Assembly (NCBI GenBank): GCA_029857875.1
Contig: JAOUGB010000018.1
Span: 5,001-13,561 of the forward strand
Reading direction: 5' to 3'
DNA length: 8,561 nucleotides
Origin: Desulfobacteraceae bacterium
Lineage (GTDB): Bacteria > Desulfobacterota > Desulfobacteria > Desulfobacterales > UBA11574
The notes below the pieces were generated by a model. That model made no database searches and was not told the DNA's origin. It saw nothing but the letters and a program-made list of their open reading frames with translations. The position numbers and the translations under genes were made by a program. Shown here one piece after another: positions 1 to 6,602 of this stretch (the stretch's first letter is position 1; each line of letters begins with the position of its first letter).

Positions 1-657
<657 letters not shown>

Positions 658-668
658 AATCTTATCAA

Positions 669-694
669 TTGCACCCGATGTGATTCAGATGCAA
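669..694 (-). other. Hairpin in rRNA leader just upstream of 16S
   Basis: On the minus strand TTGCATC pairs with GGTGCAA (7 bp including one G-U pair), about a dozen bases before the mature 16S 5' end. It is probably part of the 5' strand of the pre-16S processing region. The pairing is visible; the role is inferred from position. Confidence 0.45.
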
Positions 695-736
695 TGAATT
701 AACTATGAACCTCAACTCACAAGCTGTTACTATTTA

Positions 737-750
737 GTTTTCAAAGACCA
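737..750 (-). promoter_or_regulatory. boxA-like antitermination site in rRNA leader
   Basis: The minus strand reads TGGTCTTTGAAAAC, close to the bacterial boxA consensus (TGCTCTTTnA-type) bound as RNA by NusB/NusE to protect rRNA transcripts from premature termination. It sits about 80 nt before the 16S 5' end and directly after a hairpin, matching the boxB-boxA order of rRNA leaders. Function is inferred from sequence and position. Confidence 0.65.
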
Positions 751-754
751 AGGA

Positions 755-772
755 GCCGTTAAATGTAACGGC
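755..772 (-). other. boxB-like hairpin in rRNA leader
   Basis: The arms GCCGTTA and TAACGGC form a perfect 7-bp stem around a 4-nt loop. It lies 4 bp upstream (in transcription order) of the boxA-like site and downstream of the rRNA promoter, as expected for a boxB-type stem of an rRNA antiterminator. It is not followed by a T-run, so a terminator is unlikely. Confidence 0.5.
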
Positions 773-814
773 GTTTTAACCCCAACCGTTAAAAGGAAAC
801 AGTCGGGAACTTTT

Positions 815-842
815 ATTATAAGAAAACGATATATTTTGTCAA
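815..842 (-). promoter_or_regulatory. Strong sigma-70-type rRNA promoter (proximal)
   Basis: On the minus strand there is an exact TTGACA (837-842) and an exact TATAAT (815-820) separated by 16 bp in AT-rich DNA. Initiation would fall near 808, giving a leader of about 150 nt before 16S. Perfect hexamers are typical of rRNA promoters, and the boxA-like site downstream supports the assignment. Confidence 0.85.
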
Positions 843-913
843 GATTTATTTATCATTTTTCTTAAATTTGAACCAATATCTCTCAACTTTCCTTGCGCCA
901 AGAGAAGCGATAT

Positions 914-941
914 ATTTAAAATTAATCACTGGTTTTGTCAA
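914..941 (-). promoter_or_regulatory. Candidate distal rRNA promoter overlapping tyrS stop
   Basis: A second exact TTGACA (936-941, minus strand) sits in the same TCTTGACAAAA context as the proximal promoter. The best -10 match is TTAAAT (914-919, 4 of 6) at 16 bp spacing. The tyrS stop codon TGA (938-940) lies inside the -35 hexamer. The -35 is clear but the -10 is weak, so this may be a second rRNA promoter or a decayed duplicate of the first. Confidence 0.45.
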
Positions 942-2296
942 GACTTATTTTTAATTATTTTAAGTTTATGATAGCGTTTTTTTCCTGCTCTCAAGAGTAT
1001 TTCTAAATCAACAATATCATTTTTCGTTAACAGGTAATCACAGGATTCTATACGCTGCCCATTGACGTAAGCGCCACCTTGTTCAATGAGCCTTCTGGCC
1101 GCACTTCCCGAGCTTGCCAAACCTACCTGCTGATACAGCTTAAAAGCCGGAATACCGTCTTTGAGTTGGTGTTCTTCCATATGTGAATGGGGTATCGCAT
1201 CCACTTCCTCCTGCGCTTCAACTTTCGCGTCCGTTAAAGTAACACCTGACACCTTTGATATATTATCACTTTCAGAACCATTTCGAGGAACCGAACTTGA
1301 CGGTACGATCTCTTCAGGCACAACCCGAACTCCAAACATGCGTTCCGCAGCATAATACGCCTTGAGAGCTTCTTGTTTGCCATGGGCAATCCGTGTCGCT
1401 TCAAATGCCAGAACAACCTTGGCGCTATTTAAATCTGCTCCGCTCAATTTTCCAAGTTTTGTTATTTCTGCCATGGGCAAGAATGTAAAAAGGGCCATGA
1501 ATCTGGTAACATCTCGATCATCTGTGTTAATCCAATATTGATAATAATCATAAGGAGATGTTCTGTCCGAATCAAGCCAAACAGCCCCCTCTGCCGTTTT
1601 CCCCATCTTTGCACCACCACTCGTGGTTATCAAAGGAAATGTAATGCCGAATACGGTTTCTTGACGAACTTTTCTGACCAGTTCAATTCCGGCAACGATA
1701 TTTCCCCACTGATCGCTGCCTCCCATCTGCAATCTACAATCATAATGATCAAAAAGTTCCAAAAAATCATATGCTTGCAAAAGCATATAATTAAACTCAA
1801 TGAAGTTAAGTCCTTCTTCGGATTCAAGGCGGATTTTATAGCTTTCGGCTTTTATCATACGATTAACAGAAAAATGTCGCCCAATATCTCTTAAAAAAGG
1901 AATATATTCCAGTTTGGTTAACCAGTCGGCATTGTTTACCATCAAAGCCTTATCCTCTTTAAAATCAAGAAATCGGGAAAGCTGTTTTTTGATCCCGATA
2001 CTATTTTTATCCACCATTTCCGCTGTCAACAGCTTCCGCATTTCCGTCTTTCCACTTGGGTCCCCCACAAGGCCTGTCCCTCCCCCCACAAGGGCGATGG
2101 GTCGATGCCCATGTCTTTGCATGTGTGCAAGTGACATTATCGGGACAAGGCTTCCAACATGAAGACTGGATGCAGTGGGATCAAATCCAATATAACAGGT
2201 CGCTTTTCCTGCTTCGAGATAATCTTTTAGCTCCTTTTCATGGGTGATCTGTTCGATAAACCCTCGTTCTCGAAGGACTTCAAGTAAATTCGCCAT
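938..2296 (-). CDS. tyrS: Tyrosyl-tRNA synthetase (class Ic, bacterial TyrRS)
   Basis: Charges tRNA-Tyr with tyrosine in the cytoplasm using ATP. The 452-residue protein has the Rossmann-fold catalytic domain with HIGH-type motif HVGS (46-49) and KMSKS-type motif KMGKT (230-234). By correspondence with Bacillus-type TyrRS, the tyrosine pocket residues are Y35, D39, Y170, Q174, D177 and Q190, the last next to the MGGSDQWGN signature (191-199). A C-terminal S4 RNA-binding domain spans about 382-450 (ARRLIEQGGAYVNGQ around 400-414). It is longer than the usual ~400-425 residues because of a polar, Ser/Glu-rich linker at about 336-372 before the S4 domain. The ATG start is supported by AGAGGA at 2304-2309, 7 nt upstream. 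Downstream, the stop codon overlaps a -35 box of the rRNA operon; no intrinsic terminator is visible between them. Confidence 0.97.
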   Translation of the reverse strand: MANLLEVLRERGFIEQITHEKELKDYLEAGKATCYIGFDPTASSLHVGSLVPIMSLAHMQRHGHRPIALVGGGTGLVGDPSGKTEMRKLLTAEMVDKNSIGIKKQLSRFLDFKEDKALMVNNADWLTKLEYIPFLRDIGRHFSVNRMIKAESYKIRLESEEGLNFIEFNYMLLQAYDFLELFDHYDCRLQMGGSDQWGNIVAGIELVRKVRQETVFGITFPLITTSGGAKMGKTAEGAVWLDSDRTSPYDYYQYWINTDDRDVTRFMALFTFLPMAEITKLGKLSGADLNSAKVVLAFEATRIAHGKQEALKAYYAAERMFGVRVVPEEIVPSSSVPRNGSESDNISKVSGVTLTDAKVEAQEEVDAIPHSHMEEHQLKDGIPAFKLYQQVGLASSGSAARRLIEQGGAYVNGQRIESCDYLLTKNDIVDLEILLRAGKKRYHKLKIIKNKS

Positions 2297-2367
2297 GCAG
2301 TAATCCTCTATCTAATTTGTCTGAAAATTTTAACCCAGCAGGCTCAGTCAATAACCATATTGTAACA

Positions 2368-2395
2368 ACTTTATAAATAAAATAATATCTGCCAA
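2368..2395 (-). promoter_or_regulatory. Weak candidate promoter for tyrS
   Basis: On the minus strand TTGGCA (2390-2395, 5 of 6) and TAAAGT (2368-2373, 4 of 6) are separated by 16 bp, about 70 bp before the tyrS start and just after the palindrome that follows rny. In such AT-rich DNA a match of this quality can arise by chance. Confidence 0.3.
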
Positions 2396-2401
2396 ATAGA
2401 G

Positions 2402-2537
2402 GTCTTTGCGAAATGTTCAATTTTGTCCAAGTTCAAGGAAGACGAAGATTTTAACCGCAGGAATACTTTGAGTATTTCGAGGATTGAAATCTGAGTCTGA
2501 CACAGAAATTGGGCAAAAGAGGACTTTTCTCAAAGAT
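2402..2537. repeat. Long imperfect palindrome after rny
   Basis: An inverted repeat of about 136 bp centred near 2469. The core is AATACT-TTG-AGTATT (2462-2476). Flanking arms GATTTTAA (2447-2454) and TTGAAATC (2484-2491) extend it. The outer arms 2402-2434 and 2505-2537 pair at 25 of 33 positions with 3 further G-T wobbles. The segment between the inner and outer arms is poorly paired and shifted by one base. It begins 3 bp past the rny stop codon and ends about 105 bp before tyrS. There is no T-run, so it is not a standard intrinsic terminator. It resembles a REP-type or nonautonomous palindromic element; a transcript could fold into a long hairpin protecting the rny 3' end. Confidence 0.7.
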
Positions 2538-2540
2538 CTC

Positions 2541-4103
2541 TTATTTGTTGGCATACTCTACGGCCCTTGTCTCCCGGATAACCGTCACCTTTATCTGACC
2601 CGGGAATGTTAGCGACTCTTCTATTTTTTTAGCCACATCTCTGCTGAGAAGGGTTGCCTCTTCATCGGAAATAATTCCGCTTTCTACAATGACCCTTAGC
2701 TCTCTTCCAGCCTGAATGGCATAAGCGTTTGCAACGCCCTTAAATGAATTTGCTATGTTTTCTAAGTCTTCCAATCTTTTTATATAATTTTCAAGTAGTT
2801 CTTTACGAGCCCCCGGCCTTGCCCCGGACAATGCATCTGCAGCCTGGATCAACAAATCATATACGGAGGTTGGTGGTATATCTTCATGATGCGCAGCAAT
2901 AGCATGCTCAACCATCGGTGTTTCACCAAATTTTTTTGCCAACTTAGAACCGATAATAGCATGTTGCCCCTCAACTTCATGATCAATTGCTTTGCCAATA
3001 TCGTGCAACAAACCCATACGTCTTGCCAGTTTAGAATTAAGACCCAATTCAGACGCCATTATCCCAGATAAAACACCCACCTCCACCGAATGCTGTAAGA
3101 CATTCTGGGCATAACTGGTGCGAAATTTTAACCGTCCGATATATTTAATAAGTTCGTTATTGATGCCATGAACACCTAAATCAAATGCTGCCTGTTCACC
3201 CGCCTCCTTAATCGTTAAATCCACTTCTTTCCCTACTTTTTTAACAACATCCTCGATACGGGCCGGATGAATTCGCCCATCCGCAATCAACCGCATCAGA
3301 GAGAGTCGGGCAACTTCACGCCGAACCGGATTAAAACCTGATAAAATAACCGCCTCCGGTGTATCGTCGATAATAAGATCGATCCCTGTTGCCGCCTCAA
3401 GCGCACGTATATTTCGACCTTCTCTACCGATGATTCTCCCTTTCATTTCATCGTTTGGGAGCTCAACCACAGAGACCGTTCTTTCAGCAACGAAATCACC
3501 GGCGTACCTTTGTATGGCAGTTGCCATGATCTCTGCTGCTTTTTTATCCGCCTGTTCTTTGGTTTCATTTTCTATCCTTTTTATCGTTTTGGCGCCTTCA
3601 TAACGGGCTTCATTTTCCATTGCCCTGATGAGAAGTTCTTTTGCCTGCTCTGCTGTTAAACCTGATATTTTTTCGAGCTGCCGCTTTTGTTCCTCAAGGA
3701 GTTCTTGATACTGTTTCTCTTTCCGTTCAATCTGTTCTTCTGTTTGAATGATCTTTTTTTCTTTTCGCAAAATCTCTCGTTCTCGACGTTCGAACTGTTC
3801 CACCTTGCGATCGATATTTTCCTCTTTTTGCATCAACCTTCTCTCTCTGTTTATTAATTCAGATCGAGTGTCTTTGGTTTCAGCATCGAATTCGCTTTTC
3901 ATTTTGAAAAGCCTGTCTTTAACATCCAGTTTGGCTTCTTTTATCAGTGTTTCTGATCTTAGTTTGGCATCTTTTAATATTCGCGAAGTTTCTTTTTCAG
4001 CGGCTTTAACTTTCTGGGATATAATTAATCCTTTGACCCAAAAAGCAATTGCAAAACCAACAATAAATGCGATTAGGCCTATTAATAGATTATATTCATT
4101 CAT
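2541..4103 (-). CDS. rny: Ribonuclease Y (membrane-anchored endoribonuclease)
   Basis: RNase Y initiates mRNA decay and processing by endonucleolytic cleavage, anchored to the inner face of the membrane. The 520-residue protein matches the usual family length and architecture. An N-terminal transmembrane helix spans about 5-28. A long charged coiled coil follows, about 30-190, rich in Lys, Glu and Arg. The KH RNA-binding domain spans about 210-275, with the GxxG loop GREG (226-229). The HD phosphohydrolase domain covers about 330-430, with H338, the HD pair H367-D368, the HHED segment (405-408) and D423 as expected metal ligands. The C-terminal RNase Y domain runs to 520. The ATG start has GGGGAG (4111-4116) 7 nt upstream and keeps the membrane helix at the extreme N-terminus; a second, overlapping ATG is out of frame. 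Long palindromes lie on both sides of the gene. Confidence 0.97.
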   Translation of the reverse strand: MNEYNLLIGLIAFIVGFAIAFWVKGLIISQKVKAAEKETSRILKDAKLRSETLIKEAKLDVKDRLFKMKSEFDAETKDTRSELINRERRLMQKEENIDRKVEQFERREREILRKEKKIIQTEEQIERKEKQYQELLEEQKRQLEKISGLTAEQAKELLIRAMENEARYEGAKTIKRIENETKEQADKKAAEIMATAIQRYAGDFVAERTVSVVELPNDEMKGRIIGREGRNIRALEAATGIDLIIDDTPEAVILSGFNPVRREVARLSLMRLIADGRIHPARIEDVVKKVGKEVDLTIKEAGEQAAFDLGVHGINNELIKYIGRLKFRTSYAQNVLQHSVEVGVLSGIMASELGLNSKLARRMGLLHDIGKAIDHEVEGQHAIIGSKLAKKFGETPMVEHAIAAHHEDIPPTSVYDLLIQAADALSGARPGARKELLENYIKRLEDLENIANSFKGVANAYAIQAGRELRVIVESGIISDEEATLLSRDVAKKIEESLTFPGQIKVTVIRETRAVEYANK

Positions 4104-4148
4104 TATCTTTCTCCCCGGAATTATGTTTACCTAGATTGAGCGATTGAC

Positions 4149-4234
4149 GAGTTTGCCGGAGATGCAAGGCATGAGACATGCAGCCGTAGTCTGCTACTGC
4201 AAATGTCTCATAACGAAGCAGATTCGGTAAACTC
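4149..4234. repeat. Imperfect palindrome upstream of rny
   Basis: An 86-bp inverted repeat. The outer arms GAGTTTGCCG (4149-4158) and CGGTAAACTC (4225-4234) pair at 9 of 10 positions. The inner arms ATGAGACAT (4171-4179) and ATGTCTCAT (4203-4211) are perfect. The tip pairs GCAG (4180-4183) with CTGC and GTAG (4186-4189) with CTAC (4194-4197). It lies 45 bp before the rny start codon and would be in the rny 5' UTR if transcription starts farther upstream. It has no sequence likeness to the palindrome after rny. A mobile or REP-like element or an RNA control hairpin are both possible. Confidence 0.7.
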
Positions 4235-4343
4235 GGCAAGCCCGAAGGGTTTCAAATGGTAACAATTTTTTGCCCAAACAAATCCATCCATTAGATGTGA
4301 TCTATTAGCGACTTTCGTAATTTATATTTATTTACAATAATGT

Positions 4344-4372
4344 CTAATATATAACCCTGTTACTATTTGCAA
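4344..4372 (-). promoter_or_regulatory. Weak candidate promoter for rny
   Basis: On the minus strand TTGCAA (4367-4372, 4 of 6) and TATTAG (4344-4349, 4 of 6) are 17 bp apart, with a TATATT run overlapping the -10 region. It would place the 4149-4234 palindrome inside the rny leader RNA. The match is modest. Confidence 0.28.
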
Positions 4373-4388
4373 CGCTCAGTTTAGGTTA

Positions 4389-4475
4389 TATTTGGTGCTT
4401 AGTGTTTGGTGTTTTAATAGGCTTGTTATACCCGTATGTATTTCACGCAAAACACCAAATACTAAACATCAAATA
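4389..4475. repeat. Inverted repeat with 27-bp arms
   Basis: The arms 4389-4415 and 4449-4475 are reverse complements at 24 of 27 positions, around a 33-nt spacer. Each arm is itself made of related short units: TTTGGTG occurs at 4391-4397 and again at 4405-4411. The composition differs from the two palindromes nearer rny. It has the size and shape of a short nonautonomous palindromic element; no transposase or target-site duplication is evident. Confidence 0.7.
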
Positions 4476-4489
4476 CTTGATTCACACGG

Positions 4490-4785
4490 TATTTTTCGAT
4501 GTCTTCACAAATGAATTGATACGCTTTTAGTGCCACGGCAACAGCTTGTAAACATATCGTTTTAATATCAAAAACGAAATTGCCTGTAATATGAAACGTC
4601 TTTGGGAAAACCTATTATGAGGTGGATTTGGAATGACACTTTTAGGAGGAAAAAGCCAAGGTTCTTAAATATTTGTCCTGCAACGTTATATTTCAGTGTT
4701 TCAGTAAACCTGGAAATAAATGGTCCGCTGTATCAGGTCGATGATATTTTTTTTGACCCGTTCTTTTTTAGATTTGAGTTAAACA
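4490..4785. other. Intergenic stretch with no recognisable gene
   Basis: About 300 bp between the 27-bp-arm inverted repeat and the 6S RNA gene. The only frame on the gene-bearing strand of any note is 49 codons (4611 down to the stop at 4462-4464); it has no ATG and its stop lies inside the inverted repeat. A plus-strand frame beginning at 4602 runs antisense into the 6S RNA gene. Neither resembles a family I know, and neither has a persuasive ribosome binding site. A folate-cycle gene (5-formyltetrahydrofolate cyclo-ligase), which often follows 6S RNA in other proteobacteria, is not visible here. Confidence 0.5.
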
Positions 4786-4800
4786 GGACCCCTGCCACAA

Positions 4801-4959
4801 TGCCGTGTTGGGAGGTCTTTGATCCATAAAAAATAGGTGGGCGCCCTGTAATTTTTTCAGGCTTTTCTGCACAAGCAGAACATGCACACCAAAATCAGAG
4901 AAGGCTCCCTTTAATTGAAATGTTGGGTCAAAGAACATCTTCCAATCACAAACACGGCA
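4801..4959 (-). ncRNA. ssrS: 6S RNA (SsrS), regulator of RNA polymerase
   Basis: 6S RNA mimics an open promoter and sequesters housekeeping RNA polymerase holoenzyme. The minus strand folds in the 6S pattern. The closing stem TGCCGTGTT (4951-4959) pairs perfectly with AACACGGCA (4801-4809). After an asymmetric internal loop, TCTTTGACCCA pairs with TGGATCAAAGA at 10 of 11 positions (4924-4934 with 4816-4826). An AT-rich single-stranded bubble follows. Then GGGAGCC pairs with GGCGCCC with one mismatch, and a terminal hairpin has stem TTCTGC/GCAGAA (4865-4870, 4875-4880) and a 4-nt loop. The segment AGCCTGAAAA recalls the conserved AGCCTTAAAA of E. coli 6S. Its position after zapA is the classical proteobacterial context. 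The ends are set from the closing stem (159 nt) and the true RNA may be longer; an alternative outer stem reaches 4786-4965. No convincing promoter of its own was found, so processing from the zapA transcript is possible. Confidence 0.88.
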
Positions 4960-5120
4960 GGGGCCGTATGTGTTTAAAACTCAAATACCTTCAAGGTCGT
5001 ATTTTATACCGGGAAATTAGAAAAATATCTATATTTGCCCTCTACCGATACAAATAAAAATGATGAAACGGAAATAAAACAACTTGTTACAAATTTTTAA
5101 CCTTCATTTGTTGATAAGCT

Positions 5121-5414
5121 TCACCCATTAACTGCTGCATCAAGCGTATGTATCAGATTTGCCGATTTTTTAGAAATATCTACCAATAAATCTGAATGAC
5201 TCTTTTTTAGTTTAATATTTTCATTGGCAATATTAAGCGCAGCTAGAATCAAAGTCGCAAGCTTGTTTACAGACGATTTGCTTGAATATTGGGTCTCTAT
5301 CTTGGTCACTTCTTTTACCAGATGATCAGCAACCTCTTTTGCATTGCTCACATCTGATTGTGCCTTAAATGTATAAGGTTGCCCAAAAAGCTCTATTGTT
5401 ACAAGTTGTTCCAA
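5121..5414 (-). CDS. zapA: Cell division protein ZapA
   Basis: ZapA binds and cross-links FtsZ protofilaments, promoting Z-ring assembly in the cytoplasm at midcell. The 97-residue protein shows the family pattern: an N-terminal beta segment VTIELFGQPYTF (5-16), a helical region with DVSNAKEVADHLVKEV (21-36), and the conserved KLATLILAALNIANE (51-65) leading into a C-terminal coiled coil to about residue 92. The start is TTG: the frame has a stop codon five codons upstream, and no ATG or GTG lies between that stop and the conserved beta strand. The nearest purine-rich motif (GGGAAAGG) is about 15 nt from the TTG, so ribosome loading may rely on coupling to the gene 42 bp upstream. It is followed by 6S RNA. 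Confidence 0.92.
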   Translation of the reverse strand: MEQLVTIELFGQPYTFKAQSDVSNAKEVADHLVKEVTKIETQYSSKSSVNKLATLILAALNIANENIKLKKSHSDLLVDISKKSANLIHTLDAAVNG

Positions 5415-5456
5415 TGAATACGTTTTTTACCTTTCCCAAACCGCCCCTTCCGGTCA

Positions 5457-5699
5457 TTAATCAACCTCTGTCATATCTTCTAGTCTGCCCAAAAGACCAT
5501 CGATCTTTGACCGAATCAAGGCTCTCTCTTGTGCATAATTGTTTTCCGTCTCAACCTTACCCTGAAGCTCTTCCTCTAACCTCTCAACTTTATTCCTAAG
5601 TTCTAAATTCGTCGTTTTAAACGACTTGCAAACATTGATCAGATTTTCAACTTTCTTTTCAATTTCTTCAAATTGTTTTAAAATGAATTCGTTATCCAA
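5457..5699 (-). CDS. Small coiled-coil protein, ZapB-like
   Basis: An 80-residue, strongly charged, almost entirely helical protein with heptad-like spacing of Leu, Ile and Val from about residue 5 to 75. There is no signal peptide and no membrane segment. ZapB is a small coiled-coil protein that joins the Z-ring through ZapA, and the gene sits 42 bp upstream of zapA, which is why I call it ZapB-like. Coiled coils give weak sequence evidence of homology, so this rests mainly on context, length and predicted fold. The start is TTG, with GAGGTG ending 6 nt upstream; the only other initiation codon nearby, the GTG within that motif, runs straight into a stop. It lies 54 bp after the GlmU-type gene and is probably in the same operon. 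Confidence 0.75.
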   Translation of the reverse strand: MDNEFILKQFEEIEKKVENLINVCKSFKTTNLELRNKVERLEEELQGKVETENNYAQERALIRSKIDGLLGRLEDMTEVD

Positions 5700-5753
5700 T
5701 CTTACACCTCATAATTAAGTATGACAAACTATAATCTTTTATCCAATTGAAAG

Positions 5754-6518
5754 TCAAGACATATTCCTCGTCCTGTCGCGCATAATCTTCTCAGCTGTCA
5801 TCAGATCCTGTTTGGTATTGACCCCCACAGTTTCCTTCCAATCATCGCCCACCAATACGCCCATAGTGCTTTTATTTCGATAACCGATTTCAACAATATC
5901 CGTTAGATAAAATTCACCTTTAACGTTATCCGATGTAATTTTCTTCAGTGAATCGAATAAAATTTCTTTTTTTATGCAATAGATACCCGCATTAATTATT
6001 TTCAATCTCTTCTGTTCCGCCGAAGCATCCGCCTCTTCTACAATCCCTGTTAACTGTCTGTTTTCATCAATTAATATCCTTCCGTATCCTTTGGGATTCT
6101 CAATTTCTACGGCCAATAGTGATATATCCCGCTTGGCTTTTACGTGATCTTCAAAAAGCCCCGTTAGCGTCTTTTCAGTAAGCAACGGCACATCACCGCA
6201 CAAAATAACCACTTCTTGAACATGACTTGGGACTTGAGGAATTGCACACAAAACAGCATGACCTGTTCCGAGTTGTTCTTCTTGTAGGGCAAAAAGAACG
6301 TTCGTCTGTTCTGAGACAACTTTACGAACTTTCTCCGCTTGATTACCGATAACAAGAACAACATTATCTCCGGCAATTTTTTTGGCGACGTCTACCACAT
6401 ACATGACCATGGGTTTGCCGAGAATTTCGTGCAAAACTTTTGCCTTGCTCGATCTCATCCGAGTCCCCAAACCTGCGGCCAGTATGATGACGGCCACTTC
6501 TCTTTTAGTATTGGCCAT
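5754..6518 (-). CDS. glmU: GlmU-type N-acetylglucosamine-1-P uridylyltransferase, single domain
   Basis: Probably makes UDP-GlcNAc from UTP and GlcNAc-1-phosphate, the precursor for peptidoglycan and lipid A. The 254-residue protein is the GlmU N-terminal pyrophosphorylase domain. It has the nucleotide-binding signature LAAGLGTRM (13-21) followed by KAKVLH (25-30; Ala replaces the usual Pro). The uracil-binding region QEEQLGTGHAV follows (79-89). GDVPLL (108-113) carries the metal-binding D109. GYGRI (144-148), EEADA (161-165), NAG (176-178) and GVNTKQDL (232-239), with N234 as the second metal ligand, complete the site. The C-terminal left-handed beta-helix acetyltransferase half of a ~450-residue bifunctional GlmU is absent, so GlcN-1-P acetylation must occur elsewhere. 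The frame ends cleanly, with the next gene 54 bp on, so this looks like a natural short form. The ATG start is preceded by AGAGGA. A related sugar-nucleotide specificity cannot be excluded. Confidence 0.88.
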   Translation of the reverse strand: MANTKREVAVIILAAGLGTRMRSSKAKVLHEILGKPMVMYVVDVAKKIAGDNVVLVIGNQAEKVRKVVSEQTNVLFALQEEQLGTGHAVLCAIPQVPSHVQEVVILCGDVPLLTEKTLTGLFEDHVKAKRDISLLAVEIENPKGYGRILIDENRQLTGIVEEADASAEQKRLKIINAGIYCIKKEILFDSLKKITSDNVKGEFYLTDIVEIGYRNKSTMGVLVGDDWKETVGVNTKQDLMTAEKIMRDRTRNMS

Positions 6519-6572
6519 ATCATCCTCTTTTTGATTGAATGGATAATTTTCTTAACTCAAATTTCGAATCCG

Positions 6573-6600
6573 AATATTGCTAAAAAGCATTTGGGGTCAA
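6573..6600 (-). promoter_or_regulatory. Candidate promoter for the glmU-zapB-zapA operon
   Basis: On the minus strand TTGACC (6595-6600, 5 of 6) and AATATT (6573-6578, 4 of 6) are separated by 16 bp. It lies between the atp terminator and the glmU start, giving a leader of about 50 nt. An inverted repeat sits directly upstream of the -35 box. Confidence 0.5.
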
Positions 6601-6602
6601 CT

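Noticed and set aside
1538..1894. Plus-strand open frame of 118 codons inside tyrS
   Set aside because: It is a shadow of tyrS on the opposite strand, with no ribosome binding site and no family resemblance; the tyrS motifs account for this DNA.
3748..4134. Plus-strand Ser/Leu/Phe-rich open frame opposite the rny coiled coil
   Set aside because: The low-complexity composition is what results from reading a Lys/Glu-rich coiled coil on the opposite strand; RNase Y is unambiguous here.
4389..4475. CRISPR-like repeat array from the repeated TTTGGTG units
   Set aside because: The units form a single inverted repeat without regular spacers or three or more direct repeats, and no cas gene is present.
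4741..4800. Possible terminator after 6S RNA (CAGG/CCTG mini-hairpin)
   Set aside because: The stem is only 4 bp and is not followed by a T-run on the minus strand, so it is not convincing.
4602..4829. Plus-strand open frame of 75 codons in the rny-6S gap
   Set aside because: It runs antisense into the well-supported 6S RNA, has no recognisable domain, and its ATG could equally be chance in AT-rich DNA.
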